DNA of 64,000 bases from Streptomyces sp. 11x1 (lineage in GTDB: Bacteria; Actinomycetota; Actinomycetes; Streptomycetales; Streptomycetaceae): the NCBI RefSeq assembly GCF_032598905.1, contig NZ_CP122458.1, positions 7,651,001-7,715,000 of the forward strand, written 5' to 3'. The translations under genes and the position numbers were made by a program. This document shows positions 26,518-35,367 of the stretch, in pieces. Under the pieces are notes generated by a model. It worked only from the letters and a program-made list of their open reading frames with translations. It made no database searches and had not been told where the DNA came from. Within the stretch, counting starts at the first letter, position 1. Each line of letters starts with the position of its first letter.

Positions 26518-26904
26518 TCAGTCGATCGTCCAGCCGTGCTCCTGGTGGGCGGCGTCGGCTTCTTCTTCGCCAAGCCAGGCGAGGCTGAACTGCTGGCCCC
26601 GCAGTCGGAAGATCCCCTCTGACCAGTCGGCGAGCTCCTCGTCGAGCTCGTCGGCCGAGATGATCCCGTCGTCGAAGTTGGGCAGCTGCTGGGTTGGGGC
26701 GACGCAGGACAACGCCCACTCGGGAAGCTCTCGCGGATTGCCCCACCGCCTCCGCCAGAAGGGCCCTTCTCTCCACCACCAGGTGGTCACTCGGATCACG
26801 AGCACGCCGACCTGTTCGTCTCCGTCCATGAGATGTGCGGCAGCTCGGCGGTATCGGTCAAGCCGGGCATCGGCCGGTGGCTCCGGCAACTCGTGTCTGA
26901 ACAC
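26518..26904 (-). CDS. Hypothetical protein
   Basis: A 128-residue acidic soluble protein with an unusual Trp-rich segment (TTWWWREGPFWRRRWG, about 41-56) and a Glu/Asp-rich C-terminal half. No known domain was recognised. The start at 26904 lies only 15 bases from the putative end of the IS21 element, so its native promoter may have been displaced by the insertion. It could be a fragment of a longer ancestral gene. Function unknown. Confidence 0.5.
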   Translation of the reverse strand: MFRHELPEPPADARLDRYRRAAAHLMDGDEQVGVLVIRVTTWWWREGPFWRRRWGNPRELPEWALSCVAPTQQLPNFDDGIISADELDEELADWSEGIFRLRGQQFSLAWLGEEEADAAHQEHGWTID

Positions 26905-26961
26905 ACCCTCATTCTGGCTGTCGCGCTCCAGCCAGTTCGGTCTGGAGCGCGAAGTGCCTGA

Positions 26962-27732
26962 TCACGCCACGTCTGTGTCATGCTCGATGGCCTTGAGGCG
27001 GTTCTTGAGCCGGTAGCTGGGGCCGTTGATGGAGATCACTTCGCAGTGATGGAGGAGTCGGTCGAGGATGGCGGTGGCGAGGACCTCGTCGCCGAAGACC
27101 TGTCCCCATTCGCTGAAGGTCTTGTTCGAGGTCAGGATGATCGAGCCCTTTTCGTAGCGCTTGGAGATGACCTGGAAGACCAGGTTCGCCTCCGCGCGTT
27201 CGAGGGGCTGGTAGCCGACCTCATCGACGACGAGAACGCTGGGCCGCAGGTAGGTGCCGAGCTTGTTCGTCAACCGCCCGGCAGCCTCGGCGGTTTTGAG
27301 GTTGCGGACCATGTCGTCGAGGCTGGTGAAGTAGATCGAGTAGCCGGCCCGGCAGGCCGCGACCGCGAGAGCGACGGCGATGTGGGTCTTGCCGACCCCG
27401 GGCGGCCCGAGCAGGGCGGCGTTCGCCTTGCCGTCGACGAACGAGAGGGTGGCGAGGTCCTTGACCTTGCGCGGGTCGAGTTCGGGCTGGAAGGCGAAGT
27501 CGTACTCGTCGAGCGTCTTGTGGTGCGGCAGCCGGGAGAGCCGCAGTCCCTGGCGGAATCGGCGGTCGTCACGGACGGCGAGTTCCTCGGACAGGACCAG
27601 GTCGAGGAAGTCGAGGTAGCCCATCTTTCCCTCGTCGGCCCGCCGCGTGTACTCGTTGATCGTTTCGGCCAGGTGAGGCAGGCCGAGCTTGCCGGCCGTG
27701 TTGCGGATGCGGGTGGAGACCAGCTCACTCAA
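26962..27732 (-). CDS. istB: IS21 helper ATPase IstB
   Basis: A 256-residue AAA+ ATPase of the IstB/DnaC type. Walker A is GPPGVGKTH (about 109-117) and Walker B is VLVVDEVG (about 165-172). Box VII-like and sensor residues follow. It assembles on target DNA and guides the IstA transposase. Its start overlaps the istA stop by four bases. Full length and apparently intact. Confidence 0.93.
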   Translation of the reverse strand: MSELVSTRIRNTAGKLGLPHLAETINEYTRRADEGKMGYLDFLDLVLSEELAVRDDRRFRQGLRLSRLPHHKTLDEYDFAFQPELDPRKVKDLATLSFVDGKANAALLGPPGVGKTHIAVALAVAACRAGYSIYFTSLDDMVRNLKTAEAAGRLTNKLGTYLRPSVLVVDEVGYQPLERAEANLVFQVISKRYEKGSIILTSNKTFSEWGQVFGDEVLATAILDRLLHHCEVISINGPSYRLKNRLKAIEHDTDVA

Positions 27733-29174
27733 GACGTTTCCCTCGTGCTCGGACGGGTGGTGAAGGGACGGGTGCCGGTCAGCTCGTCATAGACCGACAG
27801 CGGACGGCGGCCGACCTCGACGCGGGTGGCTGCGGCCCGGCTCAGCAGGGCCTGCAGAGGTCCGGTCTCCTCGCCGAGAGGGCGCTCATGGCGAGGCCGT
27901 GGCAGGACATCGCCTGTGGTGGTGCGGCGTCCCTTGCCGGTGGGCAGACCGTCCCAGTGGGCCTCTTCGACGACGCGGGCCCCACGGCCGATCGCCCGCG
28001 GGTGGGTGGCCAGCAGCGTCTGTCCAGCAGTGTCCGCGATGGTGGAGTGCAGCATGACCTGCGATTTCGTGGCCCTGATCTCGACCAGCTGGCGCGGGCG
28101 GACCTTGCGGGCGGGCACCGAGTAGAGGTTGCCGCCGAAGGCGACCAGGCAGTCCTTGCCGACCGGCCGCAGATGCCGTTCGGCCACCAGATAGGGAGTC
28201 TCCGGCAGCGGTTTGAGGGCCATGTGGTCGCGGGCGGCCCGCTCGCCGATGATCTGCTGGTGAGTCCTGTGGGCCTGAGCTCGTCGCTGCGGCACCCAGG
28301 TGGCGAAGGCGGCGTCCATCTCCTCGATGGAGGAGAAGGACCGGCCGGTAAGGACGTGGTCGCGGACGATGAGGACCTGCCGCTCGACCCGGCCCTTGCC
28401 GGTGGGCCGGTAAGCGGCCAGGACGTCGATGTCGAAGTCGTAGTGGCCCGCGAAACCGACTGCTTCCGGATGCAGCGGGACCGCCTCGCCCGGGGCAACG
28501 TGGCGGCGGACGACGGTCTTGGTCCGGTCGTAGACGATCGTCATCGGGACGCCGCCGAAGTGGGCGAACGCGCGACGGTGGCAGTCGAAGAACGTCTGGA
28601 GGTCCTGGCTGGTGGTGAAGCAGCAGAACGGGTCGCGCGAGTACGACAGCGTCATGTGGAAGGAGTAGACCTTCGGGATGCCCATGTGGGCGAGGATCTT
28701 GCCCTCGTCGCCCCAGCCGACCTGGGCCTGGGCGCCGGGGATGACCTCGAAGCGGCGGTGCATACCGGCAAGTTCCTTCGGCGTGATGCCGAGTTCCTCG
28801 GCGATGCGAGGCCGGGCTTCTTGAACGTAGAGCTTGACACGCTGGTAGTTGCCGGTGAACCCGTACTCCGCGGTCAGCCGCCCGTGAATCACCGCGGCTT
28901 TCATCAGGATCTCGGCCCGCAGCATCGAGTCGACCAGTGGCGCGAACTCGTCGATCACCCTCGCCTTCGACCGCCCGTTCGGCGACCGGCGCGGCGGGGT
29001 CGCCGGACCCGGTGCCGACAGATACTTGCGGACCGTCTTCCGGTCCAGCCCGGTCTCCCGGGCCACCTCCGACAGGCTGATCGCCCCGGACTCCAGCAGA
29101 CTCCGGAAACGCCGCAGTTCCAACCATCGATGCGGATCCAGGACCACCGTCGACCTCCCACCGCCGCCTCTCAC
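27729..29174 (-). CDS. istA: IS21 transposase IstA
   Basis: A 481-residue DDE transposase. A helix-turn-helix lies near residues 28-52 (SLSEVARETGLDRKTVRKYL). The RNase H-like catalytic core spans about 135-300. The beta-barrel region near 345-390 (AFGGNLYSVP) and a basic C-terminus follow. Length and domain order match intact IS21 family IstA. It is coupled to istB (four-base overlap). The frame starts at 29174; ATG or GTG codons slightly downstream could also serve. Confidence 0.93.
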   Translation of the reverse strand: MRGGGGRSTVVLDPHRWLELRRFRSLLESGAISLSEVARETGLDRKTVRKYLSAPGPATPPRRSPNGRSKARVIDEFAPLVDSMLRAEILMKAAVIHGRLTAEYGFTGNYQRVKLYVQEARPRIAEELGITPKELAGMHRRFEVIPGAQAQVGWGDEGKILAHMGIPKVYSFHMTLSYSRDPFCCFTTSQDLQTFFDCHRRAFAHFGGVPMTIVYDRTKTVVRRHVAPGEAVPLHPEAVGFAGHYDFDIDVLAAYRPTGKGRVERQVLIVRDHVLTGRSFSSIEEMDAAFATWVPQRRAQAHRTHQQIIGERAARDHMALKPLPETPYLVAERHLRPVGKDCLVAFGGNLYSVPARKVRPRQLVEIRATKSQVMLHSTIADTAGQTLLATHPRAIGRGARVVEEAHWDGLPTGKGRRTTTGDVLPRPRHERPLGEETGPLQALLSRAAATRVEVGRRPLSVYDELTGTRPFTTRPSTRETS

Positions 29175-29447
29175 CGACCAAGCACAGAGTGCCGAGCAGC
29201 AGGCCTCAACGCATCAGCAACTGTCCCTTTTCATCCGTACGCGGGTGGGGACGTTCACGTGTACGCCGACAGTAGGCGTCGTTGGCCATGTTTCCGCGAA
29301 CCCGGGGATCCTCGCGGTACTCCGGGAGCAGGCCGTGCCCAGTAGTCGCCGTCTTTGCAGAACGAGTCAGAGCGAGGGGACGTCTGCGTCCACGCCTCCC
29401 GCGGGCTCGGGCGGAGCCGTGCACACCTCCGCCGCAGGCACAGCGTA

Positions 29448-29472
29448 GGGAAGGGGATGGCATCCCCTTCCC
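29448..29472 (-). terminator. Hairpin terminator of the preQ0 synthesis operon
   Basis: A perfect inverted repeat (arms GGGAAGGGGATG at 29448-29459 and its complement at 29461-29472) lies 23 bases past the folE2 stop. The hairpin would have a small loop and no U-run, as is common for Streptomyces terminators. Confidence 0.65.
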
Positions 29473-29494
29473 GGCCAAGGGCGTGTGCGGGGCT

Positions 29495-30268
29495 TCAGTC
29501 GATGTAGGTCAAGCTGGCGATGGCATCGTGGCTGTGAATGCTTTCCAGATTCTTCGCACGGATCGCGTGTTTCAGGCCCTTTTCGCGGCATGCAAGGCTT
29601 ATGTCGCGGATGATGTCTTCGACGAAGACGGGATGGTCGTAGGCCTGCATCGTGACGACGCGTTCGTCGGGCCGCTTGATGAGGGGGAGGACAGGGGCGG
29701 AGCCGACGCTGCGCAGCAGGTCGACGATTTCGTGGATCGCCAAGGGGTAGGGCGCGTCGGTGGTCCCGGTCACCGTGAGGGTGACCTCGCTGCGCTGGTT
29801 GTGGGCACCGTAGTCGGAGATGGCCTTGGAGCACGGGCACAGGCTGGTGACGTCGGTGGTCACCGTGGTGGCGACGGTGCAGGTGTCGGCGGTGATGCGG
29901 CCGGTGATGGTGACGTCGTGGGTTTGCCACGACTGCCGCTTACTGGCGGGCGCGGTCACGGTCGTGGCGATGGGCAGGGACAGTGTCATGGCCAGGGTGG
30001 GGGCTTCAAGCAGGGCGAGCCCTCGTTTGAGCGCGATGGGCAAGTCCTGCGGGGCGAGGGTGGCCACTTCCTCATGCACCATGGCGATCATGCGGCTCAT
30101 GTGGGTGCCGCGTCGGTCGGCCTGCAGGCCGACGGTGACGCTGATGTCGGCGATGCCATGCTGGCGCGTGTGACCGTCATCGAACGTGACGGGATAGCGC
30201 AAGCCGCTGATCCCTACTTCGTCGATGGTGATGTTGCGGGAGTCGGCCTCGTTTTGGATGTCGTGCAT
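29495..30268 (-). CDS. folE2: GTP cyclohydrolase IB (FolE2)
   Basis: A 257-residue FolE2/COG1469 enzyme that converts GTP to dihydroneopterin triphosphate, the first step of preQ0 synthesis. Recognisable motifs are GTHMSRM (about 54-60) and LCPCSKAISDYGAHNQRS (about 143-160), which contains the metal-binding Cys and the T-fold residues. It is the last gene of the minus-strand operon, four bases after queD, and a hairpin terminator follows. Streptomyces also use FolE (type IA) for folate, so this copy is most likely dedicated to the DNA modification pathway. Confidence 0.92.
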   Translation of the reverse strand: MHDIQNEADSRNITIDEVGISGLRYPVTFDDGHTRQHGIADISVTVGLQADRRGTHMSRMIAMVHEEVATLAPQDLPIALKRGLALLEAPTLAMTLSLPIATTVTAPASKRQSWQTHDVTITGRITADTCTVATTVTTDVTSLCPCSKAISDYGAHNQRSEVTLTVTGTTDAPYPLAIHEIVDLLRSVGSAPVLPLIKRPDERVVTMQAYDHPVFVEDIIRDISLACREKGLKHAIRAKNLESIHSHDAIASLTYID

Positions 30269-30272
30269 GCCG

Positions 30273-30629
30273 CTACTCGCCTCGGTAGGTGCAACCGGAG
30301 GTGCAGGTCTCGCGCACGGTGATTGCCGACAGTGCGGGGAGTTCAGCGATCATCCGGTCCCAGATCCAGCGGGCCAGGTTCTCGCTGGTGGGGTTGTCGA
30401 GGCCTTCGATGTCGTTCAGGTAGTAATGGTCGAGTTGTGTATCAATGGGCTTAAAAGCCTGTTTGATGTCTCCGAAGTCCATCACCCAGCCCGCCTCCGG
30501 ATCGACGGGTGCCTCTACGTGCACGGTGACCTTGTAGGAGTGGCCGTGCAGGCGGGCGCACTTGTGGCCCTCGGGCACGCGCGGCAGGCGGTGGGCCGCT
30601 TCGAAGGTGAACTCGCGGAAGATTTCCAT
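30273..30629 (-). CDS. queD: 6-carboxytetrahydropterin synthase QueD
   Basis: A 118-residue PTPS/QueD family protein that converts dihydroneopterin triphosphate to 6-carboxy-5,6,7,8-tetrahydropterin. The zinc ligands are His13 in AAHRLP and His29 and His31 in LHGHSY, and the catalytic Cys is in HKCARLHGH. Length and motifs match QueD. The start overlaps the queE stop (TAATG). Second-last gene of the preQ0 operon. Confidence 0.93.
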   Translation of the reverse strand: MEIFREFTFEAAHRLPRVPEGHKCARLHGHSYKVTVHVEAPVDPEAGWVMDFGDIKQAFKPIDTQLDHYYLNDIEGLDNPTSENLARWIWDRMIAELPALSAITVRETCTSGCTYRGE

Positions 30630-31264
30630 TACTGAATTCCCAGATACTTGTGCGTCTGGAGGGAGAGCGTCCAGCGCGGGTTCTTCATGCAGTACTCGAC
30701 GACAGCACGGGTGTGGGCCTCGCGGTCGGCGTCATCCAGCGGCTGCAGGCGGAAGTGGTGAAAGTCGAGGTGCTCGAACTGGGCGGGGTCGCCGCCGGCC
30801 TGGGGGTAGACCAGTTTGAGTTCGTCGCCGCTGGTGAGGGCCAGGGTGGAGCCGATCTTCGGACTCACACACAGCCAGTCGATACCGCGGGGAGCGGGCC
30901 GGGTGCCGTTGGTTTCCACCGCGATCTCGAACCCGCGGCCGTGCAGGGCCTCGATGGCGGCCTCGTCCAACTGCAGCAGGGGTTCTCCGCCGGTGCACAC
31001 CACGAACCGGTGCGCTTGGTCGGTGGTGGGCCAGGCGGCCTCGACGGCATCGGCCAGCTCCTCCGCGGTGCGAAAGCGGCCGCCGCCTTCGCCGTCGGTG
31101 CCCACGAAATCGGTGTCGCAGAACTGGCAAATAGCGCGGGCGCGATCTTGTTCCCGGCCGGTCCACAGGTTGCAGCGGGAAAACCGGCAAAACACCGCCG
31201 GGCGGCCGGTATGGCCGCCTTCGCCCTGCAGCGTGTAGAAGATTTCCTTGATCAGGTAGGTCAT
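30629..31264 (-). CDS. queE: 7-carboxy-7-deazaguanine synthase QueE (radical SAM)
   Basis: A 211-residue radical SAM enzyme that contracts the pterin ring to 7-carboxy-7-deazaguanine. I used ATG at 31264, just downstream of the queC stop; 27 upstream codons of the open frame overlap queC. The cluster-binding Cys are spaced C-x14-C-x2-C (Cys31, Cys46, Cys49), unlike the canonical CxxxCxxC; this variant is known in QueE. The SAM-binding GGEPLL motif (about 92-97) and the Gly-rich ETNGT segment are present. It lies between queC and queD with overlapping or near-overlapping ends. Confidence 0.92.
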   Translation of the reverse strand: MTYLIKEIFYTLQGEGGHTGRPAVFCRFSRCNLWTGREQDRARAICQFCDTDFVGTDGEGGGRFRTAEELADAVEAAWPTTDQAHRFVVCTGGEPLLQLDEAAIEALHGRGFEIAVETNGTRPAPRGIDWLCVSPKIGSTLALTSGDELKLVYPQAGGDPAQFEHLDFHHFRLQPLDDADREAHTRAVVEYCMKNPRWTLSLQTHKYLGIQ

Positions 31265-31266
31265 GC

Positions 31267-31962
31267 TCAGGCGCTCTGGTATCGGACGGGGTCGCTGACG
31301 CCAGCTTCGGCGAAGCCCTTCAGGCGTAGCAGGCAGGTGTCGCACTTGCCGCAGGCCCGGCCCTGCTCGTCGGGGTCATAGCAGGAGGAGGTCAGGGAGT
31401 AGTCCACGCCCAGGCGCAGACCCTCGCGGACGATGTCGGCCTTGGAGAGCGCGATCAGGGGGGAGCGCAGCGTGATCTTGGATGTGCCCTCGACGCCGGC
31501 CTTGGTCGCCAGGTTGGCCATGGTGGCGAACGCCTCCATGTACTCGGGGCGGCAGTCGGGGTAGCCGCTGTAGTCCACAGCCGTGACCCCGGTGAAAATG
31601 TCGCTGGCGCCGACCGTCTCGGCGAACGCGAGCGCGAAGGACAAAAAGATAGTATTGCGGGCCGGCACGTAGGTGATCGGCACCCCCGCCTCTTCCACGT
31701 CCGCGAGCGACTCGTGCTTGGGTACCTCGATGTCGGCCGTCAGAGCAGAGCCGCCGAAGACCCGCAGATCGATGTCGGCGATGACGTGCCGGGCCACGCC
31801 CTGGGCCTTGGCGACCCGCTGGGCCGCCTCCAACTCGATGGAGTGCCGCTGCCCGTAGCGGAAGCTGAGCGCGTAGGGAGTGAATCCCTGGTCCTTGGCG
31901 ATGGCCAGCGCCGTGGTCGAGTCCAGGCCGCCGCTCAGCAACACGATCGCGGGACGGTCCAT
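31267..31962 (-). CDS. queC: 7-cyano-7-deazaguanine (preQ0) synthase QueC
   Basis: A 231-residue ATP-dependent enzyme that turns 7-carboxy-7-deazaguanine and ammonia into preQ0. The PP-loop SGGLDST lies at residues 10-16. The zinc site near the C-terminus uses four Cys in the SSCYDP and ACGKCDTCL segments. First gene of the minus-strand operon, with a GGGAG ribosome binding site. It is divergent from the modification genes across a 123-bp region. Its product is the base that DpdA inserts into DNA. Confidence 0.95.
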   Translation of the reverse strand: MDRPAIVLLSGGLDSTTALAIAKDQGFTPYALSFRYGQRHSIELEAAQRVAKAQGVARHVIADIDLRVFGGSALTADIEVPKHESLADVEEAGVPITYVPARNTIFLSFALAFAETVGASDIFTGVTAVDYSGYPDCRPEYMEAFATMANLATKAGVEGTSKITLRSPLIALSKADIVREGLRLGVDYSLTSSCYDPDEQGRACGKCDTCLLRLKGFAEAGVSDPVRYQSA

Positions 31963-32085
31963 GCTGTCACTCCCTAATCTGAAGTCCAGTTGCCTCCGTT
32001 GAGACAGGTGCAGCCTACCGTCTTAACTACCGGCTACAGTAACCACAACAAGATACGAGTTACGGAAGCTAGAGGTCGAACCGCA
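31963..32085. promoter_or_regulatory. Divergent promoter region of preQ0 and dpd modification operons
   Basis: This 123-bp gap separates queC (minus) from the DUF6884-like gene (plus). On the plus strand TTGAGA (31999-32004), 18 bases and TTAACT (32023-32028) form a plausible promoter, and a second -10-like TACAGT lies at 32035-32040. The region is richer in A and T than its surroundings. An imperfect palindrome TTA-(N14)-TAA at about 32023-32042 could be an operator. Shared control of base synthesis and insertion is likely. Confidence 0.45.
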
Positions 32086-32982
32086 GTGAACGAGTTGCCC
32101 ATCGTGGTTACGTGCACGGACCGGAAGGCCTCACCCCCCGAGGCCGCTCTGCAGGCCCGCGCCCTGCCCGCGACGGGCCTCGAGGAGCGGGCCGCGGAAT
32201 GGGCCCGCCGCCTTCACGCCGTGCCAGGGCCGCGCATCGCGCTAGGGGACCTGTATCAGGGGGACCAGTGGCGGCGCGCCCAAGTCCTCACAAAAGCCGC
32301 ATCTCGGGCTGGTTTTGTTCCCCGCCTCTACGTGGCCTCGGCCGGTCTGGGCCTGCGGCCAGTCTCCAGCCTTGCGCCCTCTTACGCGGCGACTTTCCTG
32401 CCCCGACACGCAGATTCCGTGGCTTCCTCCAGCGTGCAGGCCACTGACTGGTGGGATCGTCTGCAACGCATGGACGCCAGTTGCCAACTGCCCCAGATCG
32501 CAGCCGCTGCCGGCCGGGCGCTGGTGGTGCTGTCCGAGACCTACGCAGGGGCCATGCACCGCGACCTTGCCGCGCTGGCGACCACGGGAGCCGAGGTGGT
32601 GCTGGTTGGGGGCGCCGGCGATCTGGACGGCATCGTGCGCGTGCCGGCCAACGCCGCCCTGCGCCACGCCCTGGGCGGCACCCGCACCAGCTTGAACGTC
32701 CGCATGGCGGCCTCCTGGCTCGAGCACTGCACGCCCGGCCACCTCATCACCCCCAGCGCACGGCAGCGTTGGGAAGACTGGGTCGCCCAGGTCGCCCGCC
32801 CCGAACGCTACGAGCGCCGGCCGATGACGGACGAAGCCGTGATCGACTTCATCGAACAGTCGAAGGACAGCCACCCCGGCTACTCCCGCACCCGCCTGCT
32901 GCGCCTGCTGCGAGACCAGGGAATGGCCTGTGAACAAAAGCGCTTCGCCAACCTGTACACAGCGACGATTGGCCCTCGATGA
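32086..32982 (+). CDS. DUF6884-like protein of the dpd modification operon (possible DpdC-role protein)
   Basis: A 298-residue protein. I prefer the GTG at 32086, with an AGAGG ribosome binding site, over an ATG at 31990 inside the promoter region. The N-terminal 150 residues resemble DUF6884/YaaA-like folds: a first strand VVTCTDRK, then GDLYQGDQWRRA, LYVASAGLGLRP and a Ser/Tyr segment (LAPSY). The C-terminal 90 residues look like a helical DNA-binding domain (DEAVIDFIEQS and SRTRLLRLLRDQG). It overlaps the next gene as ATGA. No other candidate for DpdC (conversion of dPreQ0 to the amido form) is present, so it may fill that role. This is inference. Confidence 0.65.
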   Translation: MNELPIVVTCTDRKASPPEAALQARALPATGLEERAAEWARRLHAVPGPRIALGDLYQGDQWRRAQVLTKAASRAGFVPRLYVASAGLGLRPVSSLAPSYAATFLPRHADSVASSSVQATDWWDRLQRMDASCQLPQIAAAAGRALVVLSETYAGAMHRDLAALATTGAEVVLVGGAGDLDGIVRVPANAALRHALGGTRTSLNVRMAASWLEHCTPGHLITPSARQRWEDWVAQVARPERYERRPMTDEAVIDFIEQSKDSHPGYSRTRLLRLLRDQGMACEQKRFANLYTATIGPR

Positions 32983-34112
32983 CCTCCCTTGTGCTTAAAC
33001 GCCGGGCCCTGCGGATCGAGCAGCACCCCACGATCCCCTTGTACGTGTTCACCCTGGCAGCAGAAGAGGTCCACCAGGTCGCCGACGTGGCACGCATCTC
33101 GAGGGACGAGGCCGGCAAACTGATCGGCTATCAACGTCCCGAGAAGAAGCAGCACGTAAAGCAGATCCTCGAGTACCTCGACGGCGAGGAGGTCCTGTTT
33201 CCCAACGGGCTGATTATGGCGCTGCCCTCGAGCGTGCGGTTCAAGTCCAGCCCGGGCCCGGGCAGCAGCGACGGCCTGTGCACCTCGGGCACGCTGGAAA
33301 TCCCTCTGCCTGACGCCCCCGATGCCCCGCGGCCGGCCTGGATCGTCGACGGCCAGCAGCGCAGCCTCGCCCTGGCCCGCACCCGCAACACCCGCCTGGC
33401 CGTGACCATCGCCGGCTTCGTTGCCGAAGACCTGGAAACCCAGCGCGACCAGTTTCTGCGGGTGAACACGGTCTCCCCGCTCCCCACCAACCTCGTCACC
33501 GAACTCCTCCCGGAAGTCGGCACCTTGCTGCCGACCAAGCTCTCCGCCCGCAAACTCCCCGCCGTGCTGGTCGAGGCTCTCAACCACGACAAGGACTCAC
33601 CCTTTCGAGGCCTGGTGCGCCGCCCGTCCACCACGGCCGAGCAGAAGACGGACGCCGTTGTCACGGACAACAGCCTCACCATGGCGATCCAGGAATCCCT
33701 CAACTCTCCGTCAGGCGCCTTCTTTCCCTACAAGAATCTGTCCAACGGTACGGTCGACACGGCCACCATCCGTCAGATTCTCGTCGTCTACTGGACCGCG
33801 GTGCGGGACACCTTCCCCGACGCATGGGGGCTGCCGGCGACCAGGAGTCGGCTGATGCACGGCGTCGGCATCCGCTCCATGGGACGCCTGATGGACCGCG
33901 TCATGATGGCCATCGACCCCGCTTCACCCCATGCTGTGGCGTTGGCGCGGGCCGAACTCGCCCTGATCGCCCCGCACTGCCGCTGGACCCAGGGACGCTG
34001 GCCCGACCTGAACACCCCCTGGAACGAACTCCAGAACAACCCCCGCCACATCAGCACCCTGTCGAACTACCTCCTCCGTATCTATGTGCAGGAAAAGGCA
34101 AAAGCCGCGTGA
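32979..34112 (+). CDS. dpdB: DGQHR-domain protein DpdB
   Basis: A 377-residue ParB/DGQHR-superfamily protein. The signature reads VDGQQR (123-128), preceded by a YQRP motif (51-54) and by a strand-rich N-terminal region. DpdB works with DpdA to insert preQ0 into DNA in the described system. Its start overlaps the upstream stop (ATGA), and its stop overlaps the dpdA GTG start (GTGA), so synthesis with DpdA is coupled. A paralogue lies on the other side of dpdA; which of the two is functionally DpdB is not certain. Confidence 0.85.
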   Translation: MTSLVLKRRALRIEQHPTIPLYVFTLAAEEVHQVADVARISRDEAGKLIGYQRPEKKQHVKQILEYLDGEEVLFPNGLIMALPSSVRFKSSPGPGSSDGLCTSGTLEIPLPDAPDAPRPAWIVDGQQRSLALARTRNTRLAVTIAGFVAEDLETQRDQFLRVNTVSPLPTNLVTELLPEVGTLLPTKLSARKLPAVLVEALNHDKDSPFRGLVRRPSTTAEQKTDAVVTDNSLTMAIQESLNSPSGAFFPYKNLSNGTVDTATIRQILVVYWTAVRDTFPDAWGLPATRSRLMHGVGIRSMGRLMDRVMMAIDPASPHAVALARAELALIAPHCRWTQGRWPDLNTPWNELQNNPRHISTLSNYLLRIYVQEKAKAA

Positions 34113-35329
34113 AATTCTATTTCCCTGACAGTCAGGACCTGGTGAGCCCCACCTATGACTTCGTCAACGACGAGTACTCGCCCTACCGAGTCCGTCAGCG
34201 CGATGACGTCTACGCCCACCAGGCCGTGACGCCGATCCCGTATGACGGGATCCTCGTCAGCAAGGCGGTTGTCGACGGATCCATGAAGGGTGCAGGGAAA
34301 TACTCCGCCCCACAACGCGAGCGGCTCTACCGCCTGGGTGTGCGGAACTTCTTCCGCCTCCCCGACACCTGCTCCACCATCGGCGACTGTGGCGCCTTCA
34401 ACTACATTGACGAAGAACGCCCCCCGTACGATGTCGACGAAGTCCTTGACTTCTACGGCCGATGCGGATTCGACGCCGGCATCAGCATCGACCACATCAT
34501 CTTCGGCTACATCCCTCAAGAATCCGACACGGAACCTGAAGCGGCGTGGGTGGAACGCCAACAGATCTCCCTGGAACTCGCCGAGAACTTTCTCGCCACG
34601 GCCAAAAAGCACGGCGCCAGTTTCGAACCCGTTGGCGCCGCCCAGGGATGGGGACCCGACAGCTACGCCCACTCCGTCGCGCAACTGCAGAAAATGGGAT
34701 ACGGGCGTATCGCCCTCGGCGGCATGGTCCCCCTCAAGTCCCACGAGATCCTGGCCTGCCTGCGAGCCATCGACGAAGTACGCAACCACGACACCGAACT
34801 ACACCTGCTCGGCATCAACCGCGTCGACAGCATGGAGGAGTTCGCCCGCCACGGCGTGACCAGCTTCGACAGCACCTCCGCCTTCCGCCAGGCCTTCATG
34901 GACGATCGCAACAACTACCACACCGCCACCGGCGCCTACACCGCCATCAGAGTCCCCCAAGTCGACGCTAACCCCGCACTCAAACGCCTCATCCTGTCCG
35001 GAAGCGTCTCCCAGGCCCAGGCCATCACCGCGGAACGGGCCTGCCTGCGCGCACTGCGGGAATTCGACCGCGGAGAGAACTCGCTCGAAGAAGTGCTGGG
35101 CGCCCTCGCCGCCTACGAGTCACTCGTCCTCGACCCGAAGAAGAAGAGCTATCTCGCATACTACGAACGCACCCTCAGCGGCGCGCCCTGGCGCACCTGC
35201 CCCTGCGCCCTGTGCAAGAAACATGGCATCGAGATCGCAATATTCCGGGGAACCGAGCGGAACAAGCGCCGAGGATTCCACAATCTGACCGTGCTCGAGG
35301 CCAAAATGCGCTCCCTCACCTTCGGGTGA
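34109..35329 (+). CDS. dpdA: DNA 7-deazaguanine transglycosylase DpdA
   Basis: A 406-residue protein of the tRNA-guanine transglycosylase superfamily that exchanges guanine in DNA for preQ0. The GTG start at 34109 overlaps the dpdB stop. A longer open frame from 33824 would read antisense-like sequence. Recognisable features: IGDCGAFNY with Asp93 at the TGT active-site position, Asp128 in ISIDHI, and ALGGMVPLKSHE at about 209-220. A C-x-C-x2-C zinc site with a downstream His lies near residues 362-370 and beyond (CPCALCKKHG). Together with queCED/folE2 nearby it defines the Dpd modification module. Confidence 0.93.
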   Translation: MKFYFPDSQDLVSPTYDFVNDEYSPYRVRQRDDVYAHQAVTPIPYDGILVSKAVVDGSMKGAGKYSAPQRERLYRLGVRNFFRLPDTCSTIGDCGAFNYIDEERPPYDVDEVLDFYGRCGFDAGISIDHIIFGYIPQESDTEPEAAWVERQQISLELAENFLATAKKHGASFEPVGAAQGWGPDSYAHSVAQLQKMGYGRIALGGMVPLKSHEILACLRAIDEVRNHDTELHLLGINRVDSMEEFARHGVTSFDSTSAFRQAFMDDRNNYHTATGAYTAIRVPQVDANPALKRLILSGSVSQAQAITAERACLRALREFDRGENSLEEVLGALAAYESLVLDPKKKSYLAYYERTLSGAPWRTCPCALCKKHGIEIAIFRGTERNKRRGFHNLTVLEAKMRSLTFG

Positions 35330-35367
35330 CCCCCCACTTTTCTTCTTTTGACATGTCTGGAGATGCA

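Larger units (their letters stand above)
26919..29271 (-). mobile_element. IS21-family insertion sequence
   Basis: The element carries overlapping istA and istB genes in the usual order. The ends are tentative. TGTCG at 26919 and its inverted counterpart CGACA at 29267-29271 share 8 of the first 12 positions and give an element of 2353 bp, a normal size for IS21. I could not find a clear target-site duplication, so the ends may be off or the insertion may be old. Confidence 0.65.

Noticed and set aside
29495..31962. Queuosine tRNA pathway for tRNA modification
   Set aside because: The genes make preQ0, which also feeds queuosine, but no QueF, QueA or bacterial-type tRNA transglycosylase is present, and the adjacent TGT homologue is DpdA-like. 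DNA modification is the better explanation.
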